From Sphagnum compactum (lineage: Eukaryota; Bryophyta; Sphagnopsida; Sphagnales): a DNA stretch of 64,000 bases. How positions within the stretch are numbered: the stretch's first letter is position 1; each line of letters starts with the position of its first letter. The DNA lies in NCBI GenBank assembly GCA_965153455.1, contig OZ234493.1:11522213-11586212 (forward strand), written 5' to 3'. Below the pieces are notes generated by a model. The model did not search any database and was not told the DNA's origin. It worked only from the letters and a program-made list of their open reading frames with translations. The position numbers were made by a program, and so were the translations under genes. Positions 26,891 to 37,718 of this stretch are shown here, one piece after another.

Positions 26891-28380
26891 CCATCGATTT
26901 TATTGTACATATTGATTATCACTAATGGTTATAAATATTTGTACACTTTGATAAGCAATTAGAATAGTATAGATGCCGTATGTTGTGATTTGATCATTTA
27001 TGTATAGTTGTTAGAAATTATTAATTACAAATACCATTGCAAAAACAATTTGGATTTCATTCATCAATTGATGCCACCAATAATGGATGACATATATCTT
27101 CACTTTTCATCAATTGTTTCATTTAAATTTGTGGTAGTCACAAATTGTATTTGTATACATGACTAAAATTTGGATCCATTCATAATGTAACTACATATGC
27201 AACTTTAACACTTACAACTATGGTGACAAATATGATTGCTATAGGTGTAATTGCAAAATGGGTTGATTTCAACACTAGCCACACTTTAGTTGCATACATA
27301 AGGTCAAAATGGACAAGATTTCTTCTAATATCATTGTTTTTTAAGAAAAAACAACAATTTTTTTCATCATAAATTAACACATTTTGTTGTCCCCCATCAC
27401 TTCTTCATTAATTACACAGAATAATATTCTTGTTGCACCCCATGACTTTGTCCATGATGTGATTTTTATTAATTTTTTCTATTGCATTCTAGTGTCCTTG
27501 CTAGTCTCTATTCATTCCTTATTGTGTACCATCATTAACCCACATTGTTCCTTGTCATACTTTAGGACATACTTGGGAATTAACATTGGCAACCTTATTA
27601 TCCATCTTCTCCAATTTTTGCCAAGGACATTGAGCGGGACACATAAGGTTTGTTATATTGTTATGTAAGTGGAACTCGATAGGTCCAAGTTTACTAAAAC
27701 CTTTTTAAATATCCAAGTAAATAACAAAACCCTAGGACTCGGTTGTATGGTAGATTAAATGTAAACGCATAACATAAAATAGATCATTTGGTGAAGGGGG
27801 TGTAAACTTGGCACCAACGAAACTTTGTTTTGTCTACACTTGGTTTTGGGTCTTTGCAGTGTTTATGGTGTGAGCTTTCCTTTGTTCAACAAAAACTTTT
27901 AAGTTTTCTTATGAACTTGATCTAAGTTTTGTAAGCTTTTCATTCTTATGGTTCCTCAAACAAACTTGAACACATTTTTTAACCTTGACCAAACCAAGAT
28001 CATTCTTAAATTGTGATCCTTCACACAAAAAATCCAAAAGGTTTTTGAATGATTTCAAGCATTAAAAAAAAAGAGAAATTCATTTGATTGTAAGCAATTT
28101 TGTGCTCATCTTTGTGTGAAGATTTTAAAAATGTCTTTAAAATTACTATTTTCTTTGGGAGCGAATTGCATTATTCTTCATAATTATGGTTTTTTTGTGA
28201 ATGGAAAAAAACCTTGTTTGCATTTTCTATAATGGAACATAATTAACATCAAGAATATATCAACCAATGTTTTGAAATCTACAACCAAAACACAAAACTT
28301 ATAATAATGAAAATACTTCATAACCACCAAGATCAATCAACTAGGAAGGCAAAACCAAAAATAAACTAACTAAACTTGAG
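26891..28380. other. AT-rich intergenic DNA, no gene seen
   Basis: Open stretches such as 27384-27668 show no family resemblance, and no splice-linked exon blocks were seen. Confidence 0.5.
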
Positions 28381-28384
28381 TTTT

Positions 28385-28690
28385 ATGTTGTTGGACAAGG
28401 GTTGTTTTTTGGTGAATTTTTGCAACTTGGAGACAAAAAAAAGGGTTGGCTAGTCCAACAAAGGGATTTTTGAGACTTTTAAAAACAAAGTCGCCATATC
28501 TTGACCAAAAAAACTTTGAAGTCGCTAGATTTAAACAATGTGTTCTTGTAAGTTGTTAGAACTAAGCAGGATCCCAAAAAAAATCTATTAGTCCATCGGG
28601 ACAATCACCATGATGGACAATCACCATTTATTGCTAATTAATGTTGGGTATCCTAGCTAGTCCACCTACTTGAGGAATTTGAAAAAACAC
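28385..28690 (+). repeat. dispersed repeat, copy 1
   Basis: This block matches 34515-34795 in the same orientation. Shared words include CAACAAAGGGATTTTTGAG, GCTAATTAATG and CACCTACTTGAGGAATTTG, in the same order and spacing. Divergence looks substantial. The pair could be ends of one 6.4-kb element or two independent copies. Confidence 0.6.
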
Positions 28691-30225
28691 CGCTTGTTTC
28701 ATCTATACCAACTTTAATCATCATCATCATTGGAACTAAGAAAATAAGATAATCAATTGAATAACCAATTAATAAGGACTAACATGAATTAATTAATTGA
28801 ACGTGAATTCTCAATGCGATGTTGCTCAAATAATGTCGGGGCTCATTATGCTAATGAATGCATTCATGGGTTGTGCAAGTGTTTGACTGAGGGCTTCTAG
28901 TATTGGTTTAATTTGTTCACTTAACTAGTTCAATTTGTGCATGTTTCACTTTAGGTACTTGTGTATGCTATCTGAACTTTGGCGTAATACGGGCATGTGT
29001 GGAGGTGTTGGCCTCAAAATTTTCCTTTATTATTGATTGAAGGTACCCACAAGGGAATGGAAGTTCATTTGCAACTTGCATGCATTCTCCCAATCGTGTT
29101 TGTTAAAAAGTTGGTGCATTTTGAAACTTTACGATCATGTTAGAGCTTACAATTTAAGTTGATAACCTTAGTTCAAGAAGATCACTAACCTTAGTTCAAG
29201 AAGATCACTAAAGCCTAGCAAAGCTAGGCACATGCCTAAAGAGGAGTGTAATAAATATGATATAACTGTGTCTCTCCGTGTTTGTCATTGGGCAAGGAGG
29301 TTTGCTATTACTAGTCTCTCACCTATTTGCAGAAATTCTCGTTCTCAGTTTTATATGTGTGGGGTTGCAAGTAAATAACTAAACTTGGATGTGAAAAATA
29401 TTTTTGCGAGAGATCGTGAGTGACATACTGAGCAAGGGCACTACTAGGGACCCTCTAATAGGTATTGGTACATGTAGATTTGGACGAATGTTTTAATTTT
29501 GAGCCTAAAGTTAGAGCCAGGTTTTTTTTGGGGGAGCATCATTGGGGAGAGAGGCTCTTTCCATGATTCAATATGATAGTTCCATTTCATTGAGATTGTG
29601 AAAAACTTAGTATTGGTTACATGTTAAGGGTTATGATATTATTATTTCATTGAGATTGTGAAAAACTTCATTGTTTAACATTCTCTTATTGGATGCATTT
29701 GATGAGTTTACTTTCACCTTAGTTCTCCACCCAAGCCTTTGTCCACTTCTTCGCCGAACCCCAGTTCCTATTACCATTAATCAAAATTACTGGAAGGAAA
29801 GGGTGTGACAAGCATGGGAATGCTTGAGCTTTAAGGTGGCCCACAAAGCATCTTTGACATAAGAAGAGAGGGTGGACATAAAGATATGTTGCATTCTCTT
29901 CCTTTGGGTTGCTTAAATAGGTTACAAAAGTTGAACTTAGGGCAAAGGATATGGGATAAAGTGAGGAGCTATTTCGAACATGTCTGTAGCCAAATCTGGC
30001 TAAATCTTCTTATGGATGATGGCCACTTCAACTAGCTGCTACATCACAAAATTGGAAAAAAAAAACACGGGCTTCATTTATGGCTTCTGACAAAACAATT
30101 CCTCAAATGCAGGGCAATGTTTTAAACCTTGGAAATTTGTATAGCTACAGCATGTGCATAGCTTCTTCTTTTGCATAACTAATATTCACGGTTCAGATTC
30201 TAGTCTTTGGGCCATCAATGTTTTG
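28691..30225. other. intergenic DNA with small duplications
   Basis: A 24-bp direct duplication (AACCTTAGTTCAAGAAGATC) lies at about 29164-29210, and TTTCATTGAGATTGTGAAAA occurs twice near 29585 and 29646. A segment near 30000-30060 resembles one end of the inverted-repeat element at 53.23 kb. No gene was seen. Confidence 0.45.
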
Positions 30226-30228
30226 TAC

Positions 30229-30535
30229 GTTTTGGTTTTCATTTCATCACAATTTTATCACGGGATACAATTCCATGTTTTGTGAGTTTTGGTTTTCAAT
30301 TTCATCACAATTTTTTCATGGGATATAAATTCATGTGTTTTTGTACGTTTTGGTTTTCAATTTTATCACAATTTTTTTCATGGGAGATAAATTCATGTGT
30401 TTTTGTATGTTTTGGTTTTCAATTTTTATCACAAGTTTTTTCATGGGAGATAAATTCATGTGTTTTTGTAAGTTTTGGTTTTCAAATTTTTATCACAATT
30501 TTGTCATGGGATACAAATCCATCGGCCGCATGCAA
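30229..30535 (+). repeat. 61-63-bp tandem repeat, five copies
   Basis: Units begin with GTTTTGGTTTTCA at 30229, 30286, 30347, 30409 and 30472, giving periods of 57, 61, 62 and 63 bp. Each contains ATCACAATTTT and a CATGGGATA or CATGGGAGATA block. Open stretches here are repeat artefacts. Confidence 0.9.
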
Positions 30536-31400
30536 TGTGTGATTCTGAATCGTTGCAATATTTCCAAGTGTGTGATTAGCCCAAGTGTTGATGGATGGAA
30601 TATTTTGATGTGTGAGAAGCCCAAGTGTTGATGTATTGGAAAAAGTAGAACTTCTTTTGAAAATCAATCAATTTGAAAGCTTTGCGCATACACTCCTTGT
30701 TTTATATTAATTAATTGAGGGTGCCTCACAAATCCAACTATTTTTTTTTTTGGGCAATGAGCCAACTTGATTGGCCCATCACCAAAAAAAAAGTTGAAAC
30801 TATGGAGGCTTCCCAAAATAGAAGATTCTATGGAAAGCTGGAGTGCCTCTCGCTTTGGCCATACGTAGGTGAGAAGGGGAGGACTTTGGACAAAACATAT
30901 GGGATTAAAGCGAGGTGCTATTGGGAGCACCCTTGGGGAACATATTGGGAATCTGATGGGAGCCCATTGAGAACTTGAAGGGAACATGTTGGGAACAAAA
31001 GAGAAATGCTGAGCCTTCCCATTGGCTGCATGAAATTTCTATTTCCAAAACTGTTTGTCGCCATTTTGAACGTGGGCTAATAATACCCGCAATATAAACT
31101 GAGGGAACCCTATTAAAAATAGTATACACTTGAGTAGTGAAGCTTTTGGCCTGTTTTGCATGAATCCTCTAACTTTGTTTTTCTTCCCCAGTTAAAGCCA
31201 CAAAAGCCGGGGGGAACCTTTGATTTTCCATCACTGGTATCCCCATAGTTCTCGAACCCCATGTATTACATGTGAGTAAAGTTCCGAAGTTCATAGAATT
31301 GTTATGCCGAATCACAATTGAGATATGAAGGTTAAATCGGTAACCTATCATGTACGTAAACCCTCGTACTTTCACCTCAAACTACCTATGAAAATGGGTG
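30536..31400. other. intergenic DNA, no gene seen
   Basis: Overlapping open stretches occur on both strands (30664-31129), but neither shows a recognisable domain. Short internal repeats of TTGGGAAC occur near 30945-31000. Confidence 0.45.
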
Positions 31401-31402
31401 AG

Positions 31403-31790
31403 TATATTAAAGTTATCCGTAAAGTCAAGCAAAGACAACACCGGAACCCCCTGGGGTACCGTAGCTATAAATGTTCTTTAGCCTGATGCATTTAATGCTG
31501 AGTCTCCACTTTTCATACCCTTATTTAATGCAATTTCATGACTTTGTGGACAACATCCAGGAGGGGATGAAGCATCAAATGAGGGGTGCAACTCCAGTCC
31601 CAACAGGGCATGACTTTACAGATAACTCTAATAGAGTTTTCATGAAGTCACCCTGACTGACTTCACCCTCTTTTTGGGCCTCATTTCACCCCCATCCTCC
31701 CTTTGAGTGAGGTCTGCAAATTAATGAAATTTTATTAAATCTGGGTATGAAATGCTGAAACTCAGCATTAAATGCACAAGGTTCAAGAGT
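31403..31790. mobile_element. foldback element with two nested inverted repeats
   Basis: TAAAGTTATCCGTAAAGTCA near 31408 pairs with TGACTTTACAGATAACTCTA near 31612. GATGCATTTAATGCTGAGTC near 31485 pairs with a block near 31760-31780, continuing over about 75 bases with mismatches. Part of the second arm, including TTTATTAAATCTGGGTATGA, is repeated again in direct orientation near 32225. No coding sequence is present, so a non-autonomous foldback or MITE-like element is likely. Confidence 0.55.
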
Positions 31791-32257
31791 AGTTTATAGT
31801 AGTTTATAGTAGTTTTCAGGTAAGCAGGTAAGGCACTTGGTGGTAGGTAGATACATGTGGATGGTTAGTACATGTGGTTAACCACTTGTGATGAGCTATG
31901 GGACAACAATACAATGAAAAAGTGTTTTGTGTCCACATGCCATCCATGCCGTGTGGTGTGCTGGTGGGTGGTGGTTCACTCTGGCCCACATAATGATAGA
32001 AGAGAGATGATCACAAACACAATTCAAATGTGCACAATTCTATTTGATATAATAAAGTTATCTGTAAAATCAGGAAAAGATGGCATCCAAACCCTCTCAT
32101 AAGGGGATGAGATTTCAAAAAAACAGGAAAAGTCATGAAGTCACCATGTCTTCACCCTCTCTTTGGGCCTCCTTTCACCCCCTATACCCTTTCGGCGTGA
32201 GTGAGGTCTGCAAAGCAAGGAAATTTTATTAAATCTGGGTATGAAATGCTGAAACTC
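31791..32257. repeat. flank of foldback element with second arm copy
   Basis: Segment 32145-32257 repeats about 110 bases of 31655-31768, including GTGAGGTCTGCAAA and ATGAAATGCTGAAACTCA. GTTATCTGTAAAATCAG near 32056 matches the outer arm of the foldback again. Confidence 0.55.
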
Positions 32258-34510
32258 ATATGTCTTGAAATAATCATTATCTTCCAAGAAATAAAGTTTG
32301 GGCAAGATAAGAAAAATCTGGATTTTCTAACCTTGTCAACCTTCAAAGTTCACCACATACAAGCGACTTTTAAATGTTGTCTTATGGTAGATATTATGGT
32401 CCAACTTTATAGTGCAACTTTATACTTTATAGTATTGGCCCTCAAAGTGACTTTAGTGATAAGAAATGCAAAAGCAAAAAAGTGGAATGAAAAGTTCATA
32501 AGTAGAAAAGAAAGGTTCAATTTTGGGCCGTGTAATAATAGTTTGGTTTTCATTTACACATGTCATGATATTGAACTTGAAGAACTAATTTTTATGGTGG
32601 CTATTGAAAATCACAAAATTTGGGCAACTTTGCATCTTCATTACTAATGCCACACATGCTCAATGGTGCCTTAGGATTTTTTTTGCAGAGTGCCCAAAAT
32701 GTTTGGGCATAAAGGAAAGACTTTCTTCAACCTTTAAGGTCCTCCAAAATTATCAGACAGCCAAAAAAAGTCTCAAAATGTACAAACTTTTGAGCATCAG
32801 GGTTTTTCCAGAGATGCCCAATTTTTTTTGGGCAGCAATGAGTCTTTTCCACCTTAAAAATCCTCCCAGGCAGTTTAAATTTCAAAACTGCCCGAAATGT
32901 TTTTTGAGCATCTTGGAAAAACATTCTCCTGAATATTTTCAAGCATCAGAATATTTCAAGTTCCCAAATTTTGGAGCAGAAATGAATTTTTTTCAACCTA
33001 TATAATCTGCCCTAAATTATGGTGAAAATTGCCTGAATTGCCAAAAAAAATTCTCAGGAATTCTCCATAATGTCCAATTTTTTGGGCAGCATGAAAAATA
33101 TTCTGAACTTTCCCCAAGCTGAATAAATTTTTGGGGGTAGTTTGGAAAACCTTAATGTGAATGGTTGAATGTAGGGTTAAATTATCTATCCCCTTTGTGT
33201 GAACAATGCATGGATTAGTTTATTCCTTATATTTTTAATCATTTTAAACCCCAAAAAATCCAAATCACCCACATAGCCAAATTTGGCTAAACCATCTTAT
33301 GGATGATCACCACTTCAGCTACATCACAAAAATTGAAAAAAATAATCCCCCTTGTCACACACATGAAAAAACACACACATAGAGACACACACAAAAGAAC
33401 AAAATAGGTACAAACTTCCCATTTCGCATTGAACTAGATTCCAACCACAAAACAAATCCTTCCAAAAAACAAAACAAAAAAAATCTGCAATAAAAACTTG
33501 ACATTGTGATTAAACAATTACCAATTTTTTTAAAGCATGACTGCTGAAGTCAAAACCTAGAATATTGGCTTTTTACTAATTAAAATAAGGTTTTTGAGCA
33601 ACTAATAATTTACTTTGTGGGCACATTTTTGGATATATAACACTTCCTTAAGATCATGGAGATGATGCTTCGGCATTCATTCTACTTGCCCAACCAATTG
33701 CAGCAGAATTCTGGGCCAAAGAATCTGGGTCCACCCACTTAGTTAACTTGTCTCCTAGATGGGCTAGAAATATATTTTGTTTTTGGCTCAAGTTGACCCA
33801 ATGCAAAAAAGACCTTGAGTTAAAAATCTACTTGCAAAACCCAATGCACACCCTTGAAACCCTATCATTTTCAAGCGGTTTCAAGTGTTCACTAGCGATA
33901 GATTGCTTTTCCAAGCACTTTTTTGTTCTACCAACAATCTGTGAACAATTCTCAATTGATTCCAAACGCTTAAAAACATGTACACGTGCATGCATTCGAC
34001 TGCTAAAGGCTCCATATTGTGCATTGGAGGTTTGTTTTGTTGTCTCTAAAGTAGTCCCAAACACAATGCAAGTTGAGATTGCGATATGATATTCCGGAAA
34101 GACAGGATTGCACTACTTTGTAATTGGAGACACATCTCAAGTTGTGAGGCAAGAGCCAACGGGTTTACTCTTACCCATCAATACACTAGACTCAGGACCG
34201 GGTAGCATGTGGATGGCACATTTTAGTTGAATTCCAATCCCATAGCTAACCACAATGGTTAGCTATGTACTGACCGTCCACATTCATCCGCAGACCTAGT
34301 AGCCATTAAGTGCATTACCCGGTACTTAACTTTGTAATAACCAACCACTTACATTCCCTAGCTACATCCCGAGCATACTTAAGCAATAATATGGGTAATT
34401 CACCTATGTAGGGGAAAAGGGAAGCAAAAAGGGTTTATTCCATAGGTTATCAAGGTGTAACCTTTGGTAACCCATCAACCACAATTGAGTCATGGTTAAT
34501 ATTGGTTCAT
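32258..34510. other. intergenic DNA, no confident gene
   Basis: The longest open stretches are 32201-32647 (148 codons, starting inside the repeat), 32604-33005 and 33748-34089. None shows a recognisable domain, composition bias of real plant exons, or splice signals. A segment near 33280-33340 resembles one end of the inverted-repeat element at 53.23 kb. Confidence 0.45.
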
Positions 34511-34514
34511 TTAT

Positions 34515-34795
34515 GGGGTTCTTTTTTTTGTGGCGAATTTTTGTCACCTGGCGAGGAAAAAAAAAAGGGCTGGTGAATTCAACAAAGGGATTTTTGAGAA
34601 TTTCAAAACAAATTAGCCATATCTCGAGAAAAAAGAGTTAGAAGTCCTCAATTTTAGACGGTGTGTTCCGTTAGGTCTGATTCAGAACTAGGCAGGATTT
34701 CAACAAAGATTTACTAGTCCACCAGGACAGTCGCCATTTAATGCTAATTAATGCTGAGGATCCTCGCCAATACACCTACTTGAGGAATTTGCAAA
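34515..34795 (+). repeat. dispersed repeat, copy 2
   Basis: Direct-orientation partner of 28385-28690, with the same ordered words. It is followed by unrelated sequence at 34800. Confidence 0.6.
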
Positions 34796-35976
34796 ATTAA
34801 AAACCCTGGTAGCTGGGGTCACATAATCCAAATTGAGGCTAATGATAACCACCTTTCATATATACCGTATGTGGGGTCAATGGTACCCCACCAACCAACC
34901 AAGCATCTCCCCCACTCTCTTCCAAAAAAAGCTTAATATTCTCCAGGTTCAAAGAAACCTAATGCACCAATGTCTCCTTTGACATGGAGTGTTTGGAGCA
35001 AAACACGGGTTTTGGTTCTTATAAAGGTGCATGAGAAGCCATTTTGGGATTCCCTAAATTAGGAAAGGAAGAAGGCCATGGAAATCTAGGTCTTGCAACT
35101 TTTCAAATGTTATGGAAAATTTGCATTAAATGGTGGGGGGCCAGAGAACATTAGTTTTGGTGATCACTTGTCAATGTGCTGGTCACAATAGCCATTGCTA
35201 TCCCTCCCACAATAGCCAAGGCACCCTTTGACAACAAAGGTAGTTTTCGCCGCCATGGATGTCTACTAGGGTTGAAAAAAAAGACCTTTAGAAAAAACGA
35301 AGGTCCCATGGGTGTTGTGGACAGGTACCTTTGGCTATTGGGAGAGATGACAACAATTGCTATGGCTATTGTGGCCAGCTCATTGATGAGTGATCACAAA
35401 AGCTAATGTTTCATGAGCAAAGAGGCGGATGCCACATTTAATTTGTTGCTCTAAACAGTTTAGGGGACACTTGTTGACACATTTTTTTTAAGCTTGTCTT
35501 TTAGTGCTCTTTTTTGCATCCTAGCATGTGGTTTCATGTAAAATGGTGATGTCTTGTTTTGCAAATTTTATTTTTTAATTGATTTGGTATTGTCTCACAT
35601 CATTTTCGAACCCAGTATCTTTTAAGAGAGAGAGCATTTCTGTTTTTAAAAGAGTGAGAATGATAGAATAGATTTCACCTTTGACTAACATAATTTAAAG
35701 TTGTTTTCTTATTTAAATTACAAGAAAGGTCAAAATCACATGACTCTATACAAGATTAATAATAATCAGGCAAGAAATGCACTGGATAGGATGATGCAGC
35801 TCGTTTTTGGAGGGAGCGAGGGAGGGAGGAGCATCGGAGCATCTCACGTTGTTTAGTGCTTGCTTACAATAGTAGCAAGTGCCCACTTGTCATGGGTTTT
35901 GACCTCAAGCTGTTCTACCTTTTCACTAGGGAAACCATTATCCATCTATATATCCTTCTAGTTTTGCAATAGTTCT
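34796..35976. other. intergenic DNA, no gene seen
   Basis: No conserved block was recognised. A short GGGAGGGA-type patch lies at about 35810-35834. Confidence 0.45.
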
Positions 35977-36332
35977 GCTAGAAAGAGCATCTCCAGCGGT
36001 GCTCAGTATGTGACCCTGTGAAAATATTTTTCACATCCAAGTTGAGTTATGCACTCTTTTGCAAACCCACTCATAAAACTGAAACTCGGACACTATAGAG
36101 GCCGAGGACTACTGGTAGCAAACCACCTGGACGAATCATTATGATGGGCCAATCAGAAGAACTACTGAGCAGCAATTAGTTTTTCTGCAGGTGCACAGCT
36201 TTACTGCGCCTTCTCCCAACCACGGCCAAAACCATTTTCCTGAGCCAAACCGGCATACTTTGCATTATTTTCTTCATCCAATTTTACTGTGGAGGATCGC
36301 ATGCCGAGCACCTCTGGAGATGCTGTTCCAGC
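35977..36332. mobile_element. MITE-like element with about 28-bp terminal inverted repeats
   Basis: The left end GAGCATCTCCAGCGGTGCTC (35985-36004), preceded by GCTAGAA, pairs with the right end (36306-36332), which reads GCTGGAACAGCATCTCCAG on the minus strand. The 356-bp interior has no coding capacity. The core near 36130-36180, with TTATGATGGGCCAATCAGAA, matches the intronic island near 60550 in inverse orientation. A target-site duplication was not clear. Non-autonomous DNA transposon is the best reading. Confidence 0.6.
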
Positions 36333-37215
36333 TACAAAAACAAAAACAAACTGCACATTACAACTTCAACCCTTTCCGGTAGGTGGTATCAGGAGGAGGG
36401 TTTGTGTGTGTGTGCCCCTCAATTAAAATCAGAGAAGCACATGTTAAAGTTCCAAATTCGTGTTCATTTGCTTGTTTCAATTTGCCTTGTCTTTTGCATC
36501 CAGGCCACTTGCAAAAGACATGCAACATTTATACATGTCCTAGTTCACTAAGGCATCTATTAAAAAGAGTTTGAACAATGCACTCCTATTTGAACAATCT
36601 CATTGGTCACAAATTTTTTTTCTTCAGTCCTATGCACAAGCTTATGAGGCTACTTATTACTTACTAGAGAGAGCGGGTCTGTAGATGGTGGACTCTGCTA
36701 GGTGAGCATGCCCTGGGTGAGCCTGTTAGAGCGAGCTTACTTTCTCACCTGGAGTGTGCGCACTTGACAGAATCCACTACCTACAGGCCACTCTTCAGCA
36801 TTAAAGGCAGCCATCGAATGGCATTAAAATGCTGGAGACAGCAAGGGACATTACTTTGCAGAATGCACCAGCCACAAAAATCAGCAAGCTGGCCCAGTTC
36901 TGTAGCAATAAATAGTTTAAAAAGGGTTGAATTGGCAAGCCCTAACTAAAAAAACAACATTTAAGTGAACAGTCTGTACTAAAGAAAACACCTCAAACAA
37001 ATGAAAGGCACCCCATTCTAGAACAATCCCATTGGCAACATAACCTTCTTTTTCTTAGCAGCTAGCAGAGGCACAAAGCTTATTCCACATACCTTGTAGG
37101 TTTGTGTATATTTTCTACAATAATACTATAACCCTTGTCCCCGTATACCTGACTGAACAAGAGTGACCATGAACATCCAAATTAACCTCCAAGACCACAG
37201 CTTAATTTGGGTATG
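36333..37215. other. intergenic DNA upstream of the aquaporin
   Basis: No coding exon was recognised. Open stretches of about 60 codons show no family resemblance. Confidence 0.45.
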
Positions 37216-37216
37216 C

Positions 37217-37345
37217 AAATTAATCTCATGCAAACTAGTCTACTAATCTCATGCAAAACTAGTCCACTAATGTCATGAAAATTAGTCCACTTTAATCTCA
37301 AGCACATTAGTCCACTAATCTCATGCAAAATAGTCTACTAATATG
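37217..37345. repeat. short tandem array upstream of the aquaporin
   Basis: About five imperfect units of roughly 26 bp alternate CTAATCTCATGCAAA and ACTAGTCCA-type words. The array ends about 300 bp before the TATA box of the aquaporin gene. Confidence 0.7.
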
Positions 37346-37567
37346 AGTTAGAGTCATGATCTAGGATGGCGTATTGGAGTTGAATTTCTGTATATGGACA
37401 TCTTCAGCTCATCTTCTTCTGCCTCTTTTTTCAGACTGCAGGATCTTCTAGTGGACCCAGCTCTTGTGTCCTTCAAGGCCTGATCTGCTTCCTAGTCCCT
37501 CATGTCTCGGTTCATAAATACTAGAACTCTCAAGAACTTCAAGATATTCTCTTCTCCAGCTCCCGTG

Positions 37568-37573
37568 CACGTG
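37568..37573 (+). promoter_or_regulatory. G-box/ABRE-like site
   Basis: GCACGTGT contains the palindromic CACGTG core, about 75 bp upstream of the TATA box. In plants this core is bound by bZIP and bHLH factors, and ABRE versions give response to abscisic acid and drought. That would suit an aquaporin, but a single site is weak evidence. Confidence 0.4.
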
Positions 37574-37648
37574 TACTAGTCAAGCTGGTTTCCTTGGGAG
37601 CTGCCAGGACTCAGCTTCTGCTGATCAGGAAACAGAGCTGCTGGTCTG

Positions 37649-37656
37649 TATAAAAA
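37649..37656 (+). promoter_or_regulatory. TATA box of the aquaporin gene
   Basis: TATAAAAA lies 70 bases before the start codon, which would place transcription initiation near 37680 and give a leader of about 40 bases. Confidence 0.7.
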
Positions 37657-37718
37657 GCTCAAATACGTACTAGAAGGAATCAGAGCAGAGTTGCAGAGCT
37701 CTGAGAATTAGGATCAGC

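Noticed and set aside
30207-30631. Overlapping 111- and 98-codon frames
   Set aside because: They are translations of the 62-bp tandem array in two frames.
32201-32647. 148-codon open frame
   Set aside because: It begins inside a repeat copy, has no recognisable domain, and its composition is like the surrounding AT-rich DNA.
33748-34089. 113-codon open frame
   Set aside because: An opposite-strand frame of similar length exists, no family resemblance was seen, and no splice signals support it.
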